NCBI GenBank assembly: GCA_028023455.1
Contig: JAQFVV010000346.1
Location: forward strand, 312,001 to 376,000
From: Epiperipatus broadwayi
Lineage: Eukaryota > Onychophora > Udeonychophora > Euonychophora > Peripatidae
Length of the DNA stretch: 64,000 nt
Direction: 5' to 3'
Program-made: the position numbers and the translations under genes
Part shown: positions 48,829 through 60,679 of the stretch, one piece after another
Layout: the number at the start of each line of letters is the position of its first letter
Numbering within the stretch: the stretch's first letter is position 1
Notes under the pieces: model-generated
Database searches by the model: none
What the model was told of the DNA's origin: nothing
Seen by the model: the letters and a program-made list of their open reading frames with translations, nothing else

Positions 48829-50199
48829 CAGGGGTGTCTAAGACATTGACTGCAAGGTCTTTGGAAGTTGATCGTGTAATTTTTTTTGTTGTAAAATTTG
48901 CATATAATTTATTTTAATATTCTAAAACAATAATTTTCTTTTTTTTTTTTTCTTGAATTTTTTTAAAATTCAGGATCAGCTTTAGAAAATAATTATTTAT
49001 AGGTAATTTAAAATTGTAATTTAATAAATATGTTGGAGCTGAGGTAATTTAATCTTTTATCTGATGAATTTTCTTATTGGACAGATTAAGTATAAATTTG
49101 AGTGATTCATTAAATACGGATCTAGTCAGTTTCCTTTCTGAAATATATTAATGTACAATAATCAAAATTGGTTAAATGTAACAAAAAATTTAAAATAATG
49201 TTGATAACTGAAGAAAGAACATACAGAAAATAGTCTGCAGTAAAACAAAGGAATTATATTTAAACCAATTATTACGTGAAAACATTAATGATTTCTTGGG
49301 TCTTAGAAATTACGGTAGCTGATTATTCACTTCTGCTGTCTTTTCTTCATCTAAAATTAAATATTTTAAATAAAAATCTAAATCTAGCCACATTATTAGT
49401 CAATGTAGTATAAAAAGTAATCATTAAATCCATAAATATTTCTGAAAAACTGTTAACCTGTCTTGAATTGCAGTCAAACGCTATTCACATTCCCTTGATT
49501 ATTTTTCTTGTAAAATTTAAAAATTTTCGAATCAAAGTTTATATTTAAATAAATTAATGTAAAAACTTAATTATGAATGTAAAAAATTATAAGAAATATA
49601 TTTATTTACGTTCAAAATCTATTACGAAAGCAATAGCGATCAACATTATTTACTTGTCTTGAATAGCAGTGCAGAACTATTCACTTTTCCTACATTATTC
49701 TTTTAAATTTAAAAATTTTTGAATCAAACTTTATATTTAGGTAAATTAATATAAAAATTTAATTATGAATGTAAAAAATTACGAGAAATATATTTTTTAC
49801 ATTCAAAATCTATTACGAAAGCATAAAACATTTGGGTTTTATTTCTGACTTTGACAGTTAGAAACGGCTTGAGAACAATAGCCAAAGTTGACAGTCAGTG
49901 CTTTGCGGCACTTGTAAGGGAAAAGAGGCGGGACTATATACAATAGACTACAATCAAATTGATTTTTTGCAAAAATACTACCAATAGTGGATTTTTTTGG
50001 AATTAAAATTTAAATTCTGATAAAGCTACGAATTTACGATAAAATAGTGAAAATGTGATCAAAATTGGCCAATAGATGACGCAAAATTTTTCTGGTTTCC
50101 CGTTTGAAGTTCTGAAGAAAAAAAACATGTCACCCCTCAGATACACTTTTACCAAAAAAGTTGCCCCCAACATGTTAAAGTTTGGCCATCCTTAATCTG
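48829..50199. mobile_element. hAT-like non-autonomous element (ends only)
   Basis: The left end CAGGGGTGTCTAAGACATTG and a right end reading CATGTTAAAGTTTGGCCATC then CTTAATCTG resemble CAGGGGTGTCCAAACTTT-type hAT termini and their inverse. No clear 8-bp duplication is visible (TTCTATAT against AATGAATA), so the right limit is uncertain. The interior carries a 196-bp tandem duplication and no open frame. Confidence 0.4.
49457..49835. repeat. Tandem duplication, about 196 bp unit
   Basis: CTTGAATTGCAGTCAAACGC at 49463 recurs as CTTGAATAGCAGTGCAGAAC at 49659. Matching TTAATTATGAATGTAAAAAA and TTCAAAATCTATTACGAAAG blocks follow. Confidence 0.85.
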
Positions 50200-52352
50200 A
50201 ATGAATATGTAGTAATTTTTTATGATAGTCAACACAAAAAGATTCTGATAATTTTAGTTTCCAAATATGGTACATAGATCATTTTGTTATAACCTAACAT
50301 GATAAATCAGTATTGTCTATCTACATAATACACTTTTTTTTACAAAGAATTTTAATTTATCTTTGAGTTGAATAAATATGTAGTTATTTACAATTCTGAA
50401 TGATAGCCAAAATCAAAATATTGTTGATTTGTGTTGAGTGCTCATTTTCAGAAGAAAAAAAACAAGCAAATAAAATTCTTTAAAATTAGTTACAATTTCA
50501 ATATCTCCTACCATAGTTGGACAGCCACTTGATATCATGATGATTTAAAGATAACATTTAGCATTAGAATTTGAAACTTATTAGTATCATATTCTGTACA
50601 GTCAAGCTGTGATCTATGCTCTATCAATATGCAGCACTTGCAATATAGGCTATAAATAAAACAAAAACCACACTAAAATTAATGAGCAATCATTTTTCCG
50701 TCTTTGAGCACTACCATATTTAAAAAAATTAATTAAAATTTGCAAATAAATTTTACATTAAGCCATTCACTGATTTTCTGTTTTGGAGAACAGGACACTA
50801 TCATGTTTAATCAAAGTTCACTGGTTCATGTTAAAACATACACTTTTTATTATTCTTTTCAAATTTGTTTGACCATACTCAATTATTAGTTGCTGATTAT
50901 TATGGAGTATTTTGTAATTTGATTATCAAAAGAAACCAATTTAATAAGATTCTTATAAGGAATGAAAACTATTTTATGTTCTAAATAAATTTTATTTATT
51001 TTTCACATGTTTATTATCAGTTTTGTCTAAGTCTGGTTAAAATTTTTAATTTTTATTAATAATATGCAGGACTAATACTATAAATCTCTTTTTGATCAAA
51101 ATAAAGAAAAACAAAAGATCCTATTGAATGGGCAAATGTGAATCAGTTTAGGTAATTAAATGTTCTCTATACTTAATTGCTAAAAGTTATATAAAATTTT
51201 AAGTCATACTTAAAATTGATACTGAATTAAAACCTCAAACAATTAGATAGTAGTTTTTTGATAATAAGATTATTATTATGTTTCTATAAGATAAAAGAAT
51301 TATTGAAAAAAAGAATATTGCTGGAGCATATTTAATTGTGATGAATGTCAGATATTTCACTTTTTATTCTAAAAAAAAAAAATACTAGTAGTTTTTTTAA
51401 TCCTTATAGTTTAAGTGAATGAATGAATGAGTAATCACACACTGAATAAGTATATTTAAATATTTCCTCTATATTGTTCTTAGTTTTTTACAAATTTTAT
51501 TTATACTATAATTTTAATTTGTAAATGCATACTGTGTTTATATATATATAAAGTTGGGAATGGACCCAGTCATTGTGCTAATTTTTACACCAGAGTTTCA
51601 CATGAACTATAGAATGTTCATGCAACTATTCAATTTCTGTATAAAATATATTAGTTACATATTTATCTCTTTCTTTTTAATATAATAATGTATGACAGAA
51701 AAAGGTATGACATTAAATATTGCTTACTGAGACTTGTTTTCGTCTATTAATGTTTGGAATTAAGTAGAATATTTTTCAAATTTGAATCAATGACAAATGG
51801 CCTTGTTTTGTTTTATATCACACTTTTGTTGATGAAAATAATATTCATAAAGAACAAAATTACAAGACTTATAAAGAACACATTAACATTTTTTGTTTTT
51901 CCACTTAGATTCGATTAATTTGAATTTTTGTTAGAATTTTTGTTTTCTAAATTTTAATAAATATAGTGGGGTTTTTTTTACTTTGAAAAGGATCTAGCCT
52001 TACTTTTTATGGTCTGGAGTTCAATGTGCTAAAATTAATTACACATAGCTTCAAGTTTGGCCAGTAGACCATAGAATACTATAATCAAGAGAACTTTTTT
52101 TCAGCGTCATGGTAGTTTACCATTATTTGATATTCTCTGAACACAATCTAGTCATAAACTTCAAGCAATCCTAATATTAATATACAAAAGGGAAAAAGAT
52201 ATATATATATAAATTTTATTTAAATTATTAAAAAAAAAAAATCGTTAAATTATTATGGTATCATTTAATCTTTATTAAATTATAAGGCAAATTGAAACTA
52301 TGATTTTTTTTTATTGTGCAATTATATTAAAAACATTTAATCATTTTGTAAG
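50200..52352. other. AT-rich non-coding DNA
   Basis: No gene. GAATGAATGAATGA (51418) and short TA runs only. Confidence 0.4.
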
Positions 52353-52354
52353 TA

Positions 52355-53280
52355 CACCTGGGTCTTGTTTTACGCGGATTTATTTAACGCGATTTTGAAG
52401 TTACGTGCGGAAGTCGAACTCCGATAATTCGCTATTACTTTAAATAATAAATTTCGCGCACTTACGTCATATTGAAAGTAATAGCACATTATTGGAATTC
52501 GACTTTCATCTTAGTAATTTCAATATTTTCAGCGCTTTATAATAGTAAGATTTTATGCAATAATGAAATTAAAATCATGATTTCCACATTTTATGTATAC
52601 ACACATTAAATTTTACAAGATTATAATGTAAATTTGTTCAAACATTGTGCATGTTAATTTCTAATCAGTTGGCAAATTATTTTCTTATTAATGACACTAA
52701 TCACGAAAGTGCTCTTAAATTCCAACAAGAGCTAAATGGTTGTATGTCTGGATATCGCGAGCTTCATAAACAATTAATAAAATCATTGTCTCAAAGATTA
52801 ATTATTAATTACGTTGTCACCAGAAAACCATTAACACAACATGAGAGTGAAGTTGGCGCTAGTTGTATTTCCTCTTGTGAAGAATCTGATTTTTTACCAG
52901 TTTGCAAACGAACCTGTTTATCGGCAAATAACGATAATAATTAAAACGTGTATAAAAAAATGTCAATTACAGTACTGTACTGTAAATCATGCTTAAAAAT
53001 ATATTGTTTTGAATAAAATTAAATATTATAGTTAAAAAAAGTTTGTCTTGTATCAATTTTTTTCAAATTTGAAATTTTTTATTAGTCATATATTATTTCC
53101 TTATTTTTTGCGCGCGAATTTTAAAGTAATTTTACGTTGGTGCTTTGCTTTTATGCGATTTTTGAAAAATCACAGTCCGTATCCCCCCTTTTTCAAGGTA
53201 AGTTACGTTTGTTTTTGTACGATTTTTTTTGTGCGTGTTTTCTGAGGAACCTATCTATCACATAAAACGAGACCCAGGTG
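52355..53280 (+). mobile_element. Best-preserved Tigger/pogo-like element
   Basis: 926 bp with inverted ends CACCTGGGTCTTGTTTTACG and CATAAAACGAGACCCAGGTG, flanked by TA at 52353-52354 and 53281-53282. It carries the only uninterrupted version of the C-terminal coding segment (52645-52944). It belongs with the 2251-3433 copy (both have AAGTCGA and CGCTATTACTTTAAATAATA near the left end). The catalytic DDE region is missing, so it is an internal-deletion derivative. Confidence 0.9.
52645..52944 (+). pseudogene. Tigger/pogo transposase C-terminal remnant
   Basis: A 99-codon frame inside the Tigger element. It reads ALKFQQELNGCMSGYRELHK, then QLIKSLSQRLIINYV, then TRKPLTQHESEVGAS and a Cys/Ser-rich acidic tail ending NNDNN. 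Tigger transposases commonly end with a short helix of the type C..Y..L...L.KS..Q..I..F followed by an acidic/Ser tail, which fits. The frame is open at the N-terminal side only because of the deletion; the annotated start is not a real initiation codon. Homologous but broken segments are at 2885-3090, 26590-26800 (reverse) and 58525-58720. Confidence 0.6.
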
Positions 53281-53282
53281 TA

Positions 53283-56200
53283 CTTAATTATTTATGCTGA
53301 TCAAAGAGGCATAATTTTTTTTATTAATGATCTCTTTGTTTCAAAAAATTGATGAATGAAGCAAATTAAATTAAATAAATGTGTTTTATTATGTTGTTCT
53401 TTAGAAAATTTTAACATATTAAATGTATCCCATTATTTGTATATAAATAACATTGAGAATTAATATGTATATAGTACGGTTAGTTGTTTTATTGTATTGT
53501 CTGGATATTGTTTAACATATTAAATATATTCTTTTATATGTATGAATAACATTTTACAGTATATAGTTTAGTTAGTATGTTTTATTGTGGTATTCTCTGG
53601 AAATTGATTTTAACATATTAAATGTATCTTTTTATATATATTCATATATAAATATTAAGAATATATATATATGACTGTCAGTGTTTATTTTTTTAAAAAA
53701 AAATTGGCTTCATGTTACAATATTCAAGACTTTTCATTCCTAATTAATGGAGAACAGTAAACGTTTTATTAAATGCTTTCATTGAAGTTGAAAAATCTGT
53801 TGGTTTGTTAACTCACTAGAGGATGGTATAAAGATTTTTTTTTTTTTAATTTTTAAAATTGATATTTAATATTGAAACAGTCAGATTTATGCACCTGCCT
53901 GTTTCACGTATTTTACCCACACATCTATCTATATGCCAGGTTTAAACCCTCACAGAGTACCCATTTAAACAACCTTGAATTAGTATATATGCAGAATCAC
54001 GTATATATATGCGAGCCGTATGTCTAGTTTAATAGTATATGTATAGATTACAGATACGTAACCATTTTATAAATCTGGTTTAAGAAATATTGTTTAAATT
54101 ATTGTTATGTTAGTGGTATATATTACAGATACATATATTCATTTTATAAATATTTCTAGTTTAAGAAATATTTTAGTTAAATTGTTTAGCCAATTTTATT
54201 GCTGTATTATTGAAATCGCATACATATATTTCCTGTTATTCTACATGTATGGTTATAAAATTAGTTCTAGTAATTATGAAAGTAACTTTGTCAAAATAAC
54301 TTTTATTTGTTACTGGTAAACAAATGTTAAAGTAGGTCACGCATTGGTCCTAAAATAGCGTGGACTTGATTTGATAAATATAAAATGTTAATAACAAAAT
54401 GACGCAGAAAAACAAAATCTCGATTAGTTGTCATAATTAAAAATGTTTTTCTAAAATAAATAAATGGGTTTTTCTACTAGTAGTAACTATTAAATATGTT
54501 TTGCTAAAATAAATAAATGAACTTTTCAACTGCGTACAAGCTTGTAAAAATTAACAGGTGGCCAGAGTTTGAGTATAAATACTTAAAGTTTTGTTGCCAA
54601 GTATTGGATCATATATATAATAAGTGAGTTGTAAGCAGAACCTACACCCGTTTTATCTTCAAAATGGTCGAGTAGAACAACAACTCACCCCTCTCCTTGA
54701 CCGGGGATGGAGAATTTTGGTCCTATAAAACCTAATGCTGCACACCAGCAAATTAAAAGCAGCCCATGGAAAACCCTCCATTAACTTTAAATCATCGTCA
54801 AAAGTATCAAATTATTGTCCTCACAAGTGCTTAGAACTAACTGCCATGAAAACAACAGAATCGTAAATTTTCTCTCAGAGCTCTGTTTATAAACTGTGAC
54901 TTTCGATTCTTTCTTTTAAAAGCTAGCTATTTATTAAATCTGCCTTTCCCAAACACCTTTACTAAAATCTACAAAGAAGACCGTTAAATGCTAACTCTTG
55001 CCTGATTGTAAAACTTGAATTCTCTTTTAAAATGTAAAACTCTAATAATCTATTTTAAATTAAATGTATAATTTTCTGCGGTCCTTTATGCCTATTTCTA
55101 AATCTATTCAATTTATTCTATGATTTTATCATTTTAATATTATATGTATTTAATATGCCAAATGACTTGAAACCGCAAGTATTTATAAATATAATTTTAG
55201 ATTATCGATCTGCGAAGATAATTTCAAATCTTCGCTATAATAAATATTAAATAATTGAATTATTATTTTTCTTTCTCACTCGCTGTTTCGAGATCATATT
55301 ATCTTACTGATTAATTTTTGGGTATTGATATTATGATAATCAGTCATTCTCTAGTTAAACTTGTAGTTTGCTTAATTCTAGTTATGAATTATAACTATTT
55401 ATATATATAACTCGTACATCATAGGAACTAGCCACAGAGATATTCTTAAAGCATATTTTAATGTTTTATTCGTAATTATCCCGCAAATATGCTTTGTCCT
55501 CCTTAGATTTATATATGTTGAGACGCAGGTGATAATATTAAACTAGGCTACTAATTAATTTAGTCCCTAAATAGTATATTTAAAATACTAAATTTGAGAA
55601 CTGGATTGTATAGATATGCAAATAGATGCTATCTAATTTTAAGACACGCTAATATAAATTTACATATTTGCGTTATATATATGTATAAGTTGCGGATGTG
55701 CATTTACAAAGTAAGCAATATACAATTATCTGCTTGCATGATTATTGATGAGTTGCTGGCGGAGGCTAGGGCACAAGGACCTAGATGATTCATAATTAAT
55801 GCTTATCCGACTACCTGAACTACTAATGTTTTTATTCGTAGCAAGTTGAGCGGTTTTAGGGCAAACCGAGTCTTTGAGACTGAAGCCCGTGAATAATGAC
55901 CCATTCGCACCGTTGAGCTTTATTAATATTTTAATATGTGCCATAGAGTATATAGGTAAACCTATTATAAACCAGTTTTCTCTCCTTTTATATTAAATGC
56001 TTATCTAGCATTAGTGTATACTCTAATCTAGGTTAACACGCTAACCTGCATATCTCTGAGACTAATTATGTGCTCAATTTAACTTTGTATGGATAGATGC
56101 CACATGAGCGCTATTAAGTTAGTTATATAACTTTGGCTATAAAGTTCCATATGATCTAGCAGACTACATGAGAGCTAGAAATTTGGCATATTAATATAGG

Positions 56201-57110
56201 CATAAACCCCCAATACCGCACTACGTTTTATTAAACACTTATAATGCGATAGATAACATTAATCTCATTGGTTATTTAACGCCTGTGAGCGTCACGTTCC
56301 CATCATATAAATTTTGTATGTTTTGATTTATTATTTGTTATTGTTTTATTAAATTAATAATATTTAAAATCATAACTTGTTTTCGTAATTTTATTGTCCC
56401 GAGTTCATTTTATCCAACTCTCGATTTAATTGCACATACATCATTATATCTATAGGTATATTATTCTCTTAAGTTTCATAGTCAATCATTGATATTTTAA
56501 TTAACCACTTAGTCTTATGTGTGTATATCTGACAAAATCAGTGCTCAATTAGTTAATTTATGAGTCTTTTGTTTTATGCTGAGTGACTGCCGGACCGAGG
56601 TTAAAGTGAATGTCTGTGTTTGTTGAGAAATGTCATCCATAGGTATTAAATCATTGAGCAGAGGTGAAAGGATTGAATATTGGTCGGATTCTGGATCTCG
56701 GCATCCGGATTCGATCAGCTTTAGTGTATTTTGCCTGTGTTCTAGATTTTGCTGCGTGGAGGGACAATTTTTACCGTTACAGTATATTCAAGTTCAATAT
56801 AACTTGTTGAATTTTGTACATTTGTTTAAAATGTCTATGAAAGTGATAGGACACAATAATTTTTTTAAATATTTGGCTTAGATTCTTAGATATATACATA
56901 TTAATTTACTGCAGAAATATCTAGTAATATATATACATTATATGTGTGAAATTGATTTAAAGTAAAATTATAAATATTAAATTACATTCATTTACAATAT
57001 AGCTTTGGAAAGTGTTTTTTTTTTTATATAAAAAATAAATAAATTCCAAAGTAAAAATGTGAAACATTTTTCACTTAAAAAAATATTTTATATCTTTAAT
57101 CACATATACG
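53283..57110. other. Unassigned stretch with two less AT-rich islands
   Basis: The island 54600-54850 holds a stem GTGAGTTGT/ACAACTCAC (54624-54632 with the partner near 54682-54690). The island 56580-56780 has an 83-codon frame (56630-56881, MSSIGIKSLSRGERIEYW at the start) of no known family. A TATA-like GAGTATAAATACTT at 54571 precedes the first island, so an old LTR is possible. Confidence 0.35.
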
Positions 57111-57639
57111 TACACCTGGGTCTCGTTTTATGCGGATTATTTTAATGCGATTTTGAAGTTATGCGATTCATGTTTTTTCTTAATATCTTTCATATTTCAC
57201 TATATTTATTAGATATCAAGAAATTTAAATTATTAATAACTTATTTTCACTTGAAATACTTTTTTTTTTTTTCAAAAATATAACGTTATATTAGCAGCTA
57301 ACGTGAATATGGCCTGAAGCTGTATTTAGAAACTTAGCTTCTATGTAAATACCTATTTATACTGAGTAAATAATAATAATAGATTTATACTTACATATAA
57401 AAATATCGCAATAAATATTCAAAAAAATTAAACTTTTAAAACGTATTTTGTTATATATAACAGAAATAAATAATCTTATCGATTTTTAAAATAAAAAATG
57501 AAGATTTTATAAACTGAAAATAATCTTTGGTAATACAGCATCGATTGATCCACGACATAAGATGGCACTGTTGCTAGTGAAAAACGAATAGATATAACGT
57601 TACCGGGCTGATTTGATTATTATTATTTTGTAATGTTAT

Positions 57640-57900
57640 CGTATTTTTTTTTTTTGGTTTGGATTTTTTTTTTTTGGACCGTATTTTCTTTTTTTTTTTT
57701 TTAAGTAAATAAATTGATTTTAAAATTTTTTTTTCATACGTTTTGTAAAAACCTTTTTTTTCTTTATTTTTTTTTTGTAAAACTTGTTGTTTAACAAAAT
57801 TGGATTACGGTCTTTATTTTTTTTAAAGTAACTTTTTTTTTTCGCTTTTGATTACGGTCTTCTTTTTTTTTAAAGTAACTTTTTTATTTTTTTTGGCTTT
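57640..57900. repeat. T-rich tandem array inside the Merlin element
   Basis: Long T runs are interleaved with short recurring words. The clearest unit is GATTACGGTCTT, then a T run, AAAGTAACT, and another T run; two copies lie about 45 bp apart near 57804 and 57850, with decayed copies upstream (CGTATTTT, GGACCGTATTTT). The words AAAGT(T/A)AC and TTACGGT also recur in the array of the Merlin element at 6848-8728. Confidence 0.6.
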
Positions 57901-58177
57901 TTACTTTCATTAAACTACCACAAAGGCAGTTCTTCTGGGTGAGGAGAATATTTCTCTGTTGAAGAAAGGCCACCGCATCTGCTTCTGTAGTCTGCCATTG
58001 AAATGTTTTGATCTCGAAAAAGTGTCGGAAAGTGCGTGACTTGATCGTGAACTTTGCCGAATTGTGACTAACACTCCTCATTAACTGAATTCTAACCCCT
58101 GACAACGAAACCAGGGGTGTTTGGAAAATCGTTACAATTTTTACGAACGAAAATAAAAAAAAATACATCGAAGCCAA
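57884..58177 (-). pseudogene. Merlin transposase N-terminal remnant
   Basis: A 97-codon minus-strand frame inside the Merlin element. Residues about 53-92 read FEIKTFQWQTTEADAVAFLQ followed by a block ending NCLCGSLMKV. This resembles the N-terminal part of Merlin/ISXO2-type transposases, where an aromatic-rich segment and an AVAFLQ-like helix lead into a CxxCGxxM zinc-binding element. The DDE catalytic core that should follow is absent. In its place, toward lower coordinates, lies a T-rich tandem array (57640-57900). The family call rests on motif resemblance plus the element's Merlin termini. It is not a functional transposase gene. Confidence 0.55.
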
Positions 58178-59232
58178 AAAAAAAAGGTTATAATATAGTT
58201 TTCGACATTCAAAATACAGAAACCTTCACATCATACGCTGTACAGTAGTTAAGAGTAATGTCTATAGAGTCTTGCATACTCGTCGCTAATAATGTTCAAC
58301 ATACTAGAGATATTGGGGTAATGGGTGCACTTCAACATCTTAGCGGTTGAACAGTTTACTAGGCCGTAAGATCTATGAGCAGCCTTGTAAACAGCATATT
58401 TATGTGCTTTAGCGTAGAAACCGCCATCTTATGGTGTGGATCAATCAATGCTGTATTACCTAATCTTTCTAATGATAATGTACAATCTTTTTGTTTTGAT
58501 TACGATCTCATTTTTTTAATATAGAAACAAAACCATTAACACAGCACAAGACTGACAGTGGTGCTAGTTGTACATCACATCACGAATAAAAATAAAATGG
58601 CTAGCAGGTTTCTCTGGGCATAATTGCTGAGAGATTCTTGACTTTCTTTAAGGAGAAGCCACAATACATCACATCGAATCTGATTTATTACCAGTTTATA
58701 AACGAACGCTAGCGTTAATGATTAAAATATGTATGAAAAATGTAAAATTAAATACTGTAGTTAATAAAAAACGTAAAAAAAGTTTGTCTTGTATTAATTT
58801 CTTTCAAATATTTGAAATTATTTATTTGTCATACTTTATTTGCTTAATTTTTTAATGCAAATTTTAAAGTAATTTTTTTTGTTGCTTTGCTTTTATGCGA
58901 ATTCTGAAAATTAGAGACCCTATCCCTCATTTTTCAAGGTAAGTTAAATCTATTTTTGTGCGATTTTTTTTTATGCAGGTTTTCTGTTGAACCTATCTAC
59001 TGCATAAAACGAGACCCAGGTGTATATATTATTGTGCCCATACTAAATGTGATATATACATAAGGGGTACACATTTTAACTTTTAGCAGACATATCTAGT
59101 AATTATATATTAACTATTAAGTGTCCAGTCAATTTAAAGCAGAATACAGTTTTACATTTTCATTTATGGCATAATACTAAAAACTTACAAATAATAGAGA
59201 TAAATCTTATATATATATATTAAATGCTTTTA

Positions 59233-59476
59233 TTGATTGTGCACTAAAATGGGGAAAAAAAATTATTTTTTCAATTACTGCTGGGAATTTTAGATTTAAC
59301 TTGAAATAAAAGCACAGGAGGGGCTCCCGAAATTAAATCAATCTTTTTTTATAACAATGAATTTACTTGATTAATTTCTAGATCATTTCTCCTCCATGCT
59401 TTTATTTCAAGTTAAATCTAAAAACCTCAATTGTGATTGAAGAAACAATTTTTTTTTCTTTTTAGTGCAAAGTCAA
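59233..59476. mobile_element. Foldback MITE, about 244 bp
   Basis: TTAGATTTAACTTGAAATAA and then AAGCA (59292-59316) inverts at 59398-59423 (TTTATTTCAAGTTAAATCTA). The outer part TTGTGCACTAAAA/TTTTAGTGCAAAG and TCAATTA/TGATTGA-type segments also pair. The arms surround AT-rich sequence with TTAATTTCTAGATCATTT. Confidence 0.75.
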
Positions 59477-60491
59477 AAAAAAAAAAAAATCTTTAGTATT
59501 TTTATATTCAGTCTATTTTTAAATTACATAATTGATGTAATCTAAATTGCTAAAGTAATTTTTTTAAATCACCATGTCAAACAATCTGTGGAATTGTGTG
59601 TTTTTTTTTAAATCTTAATAAATCATGTTTTTTTTATTTGCCAAAATGAACAATGTGTCACGTGAAAACGAAGCAATAAAATATTCAAGATGTTTTTTTA
59701 TTTAGTTCATTTTCTCATGCATTTTTTGACCACCTTTAGAATGTTTTTTGAGGATTAATGAGTGAATCAGAGTTGAGTAGGTGGAGATTCTTTTGAGAAA
59801 ATATTTATGGATAGCGTGTGTTAATCTTTTTTTTTGTTTTGTTTAAGCACTGGTCAATTTTAAAATGTATTTGATCTTGGACAGCAATATTTCAGAAAAT
59901 GTAAAAATTAAAAACAATACTAATACTACTTGTAAGAGAACATATTGAAAATATTAATTACAACCTCAATGCATTTTCTTGTGCAGTGTTGTACTCTTTA
60001 AAAAAGGTTATATTCATAATAATAAATAGAATGACAAAATTAATATTGGTTTAATTTTTTTACAATTTTGTAACAGAGTTGATTGAGTTTTTAAATTGAT
60101 TTCAGAAATTGGTTTTACATCTGTGTTGATTTTTAATTATTATTGTTGTAAAGATAATTAACTACATATAGTATCTTCATATTTGTATTATAGCATGAGA
60201 TATTCAACCTGAAATTCTTCAGTAATCTGCGTTATCTTATGTACGAGTGTTAAAAAGATTTAACTGCATATTTATATAATTGTTCATTTATAAATAATTA
60301 AAAAGCATAAGGTCTTAAGTGTTTTTTTTTACTCTACATTATCTCACAGTTTTTTGAATTGTCAAATATTTTTATAAAAGTGTGATTCTGTTAATATTTG
60401 TTATAATTAAAATTTCATGTCTAATTTGTTTTTTTAAACATTTTAACATTTGAGTGTAAATGTACATTGCATAAAAATCTATTTAATATAG
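59477..60491. other. Presumed intron upstream of the MTA exon
   Basis: AT-rich, with no further MTA exon recognised. Confidence 0.4.
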
Positions 60492-60679
60492 GTGCCTTAG
60501 AAGAAGAACAAGAAGGTGAGCCTGAACCTCTGGGAGAAAAGCAACGCCACCAACTTAAACATCGAGAACTTTTTTTATCTCGACAAGTAGAAACATTACC
60601 AGCTACACACATCAGAGGCAAATGTGTAGTCACACTTCTCAATGAGACAGAGTCACTTTTATCATATTTACAAAAAGAG
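60492..60679 (+). CDS. Internal exon of a metastasis-associated (MTA1/2/3-type) protein, BAH-domain segment
   Basis: This is the only host coding exon I recognise. MTA proteins are chromatin-binding subunits of the nuclear NuRD remodelling/deacetylase complex, carrying BAH, ELM2, SANT and GATA-type zinc-finger domains. The exon translates to an acidic lead ([17 protein letters not shown]) followed by [25 protein letters not shown] and [17 protein letters not shown]. From memory of the family, these blocks match the middle to late BAH domain of vertebrate and insect MTA almost residue for residue. The acceptor is read as AG at 60490-60491, so the first two bases complete a codon; AG at 60499-60500 is an alternative. 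The donor is GT at 60680-60681, directly after an in-frame GAG. The family continues with a DFFFYSLVYDP-like segment, which I did not find downstream, nor did I find upstream exons, so flanking introns are long. Exon identity is strong. Whether the gene is intact cannot be judged from one exon. Confidence 0.9.

Larger units (their letters stand above)
57529..58460 (-). mobile_element. Merlin-type DNA transposon nested in a Tigger copy
   Basis: The element is 932 bp and begins GGTAATACAGCATCGATTGA; the right end is the inverse (TCAATCAATGCTGTATTACC), with about 38 bp of inverted similarity ending at a GATGGC motif. A perfect 8-bp duplication TAATCTTT flanks it (57521-57528 and 58461-58468). 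Terminal GG...CC with 8-9 bp duplications is diagnostic of Merlin (IS1016-like) elements. The uninterrupted site is present in the paralogous Tigger at 26839-26846 (minus strand), which proves insertion and fixes the boundaries. A minus-strand frame holds a transposase N-terminal remnant, and the rest of the interior is a T-rich repeat array, so the copy is non-autonomous. Confidence 0.92.
57113..59022 (+). mobile_element. Tigger/pogo-like DNA transposon copy, split by a Merlin element
   Basis: The ends are inverted: CACCTGGGTCTCGTTTTATG at the left and CATAAAACGAGACCCAGGTG at the right. Both are flanked by TA (57111-57112 and 59023-59024), the duplication expected of Tc1/mariner/pogo elements, and the termini recall Tigger ends. 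The 3' half (about 58525-58720) retains the degenerate C-terminal transposase segment also seen at 52645-52944. Removing the 932-bp Merlin insert and one 8-bp duplication leaves 970 bp. That is essentially the length of the reversed copy at 26294-27262 (969 bp), so both belong to one internally deleted subfamily. It is non-autonomous. Confidence 0.88.

Noticed and set aside
56630-56881. First exon of a host gene
   Set aside because: The translation matches nothing known and does not resemble the MTA N-terminus; a less AT-rich island alone is not enough.
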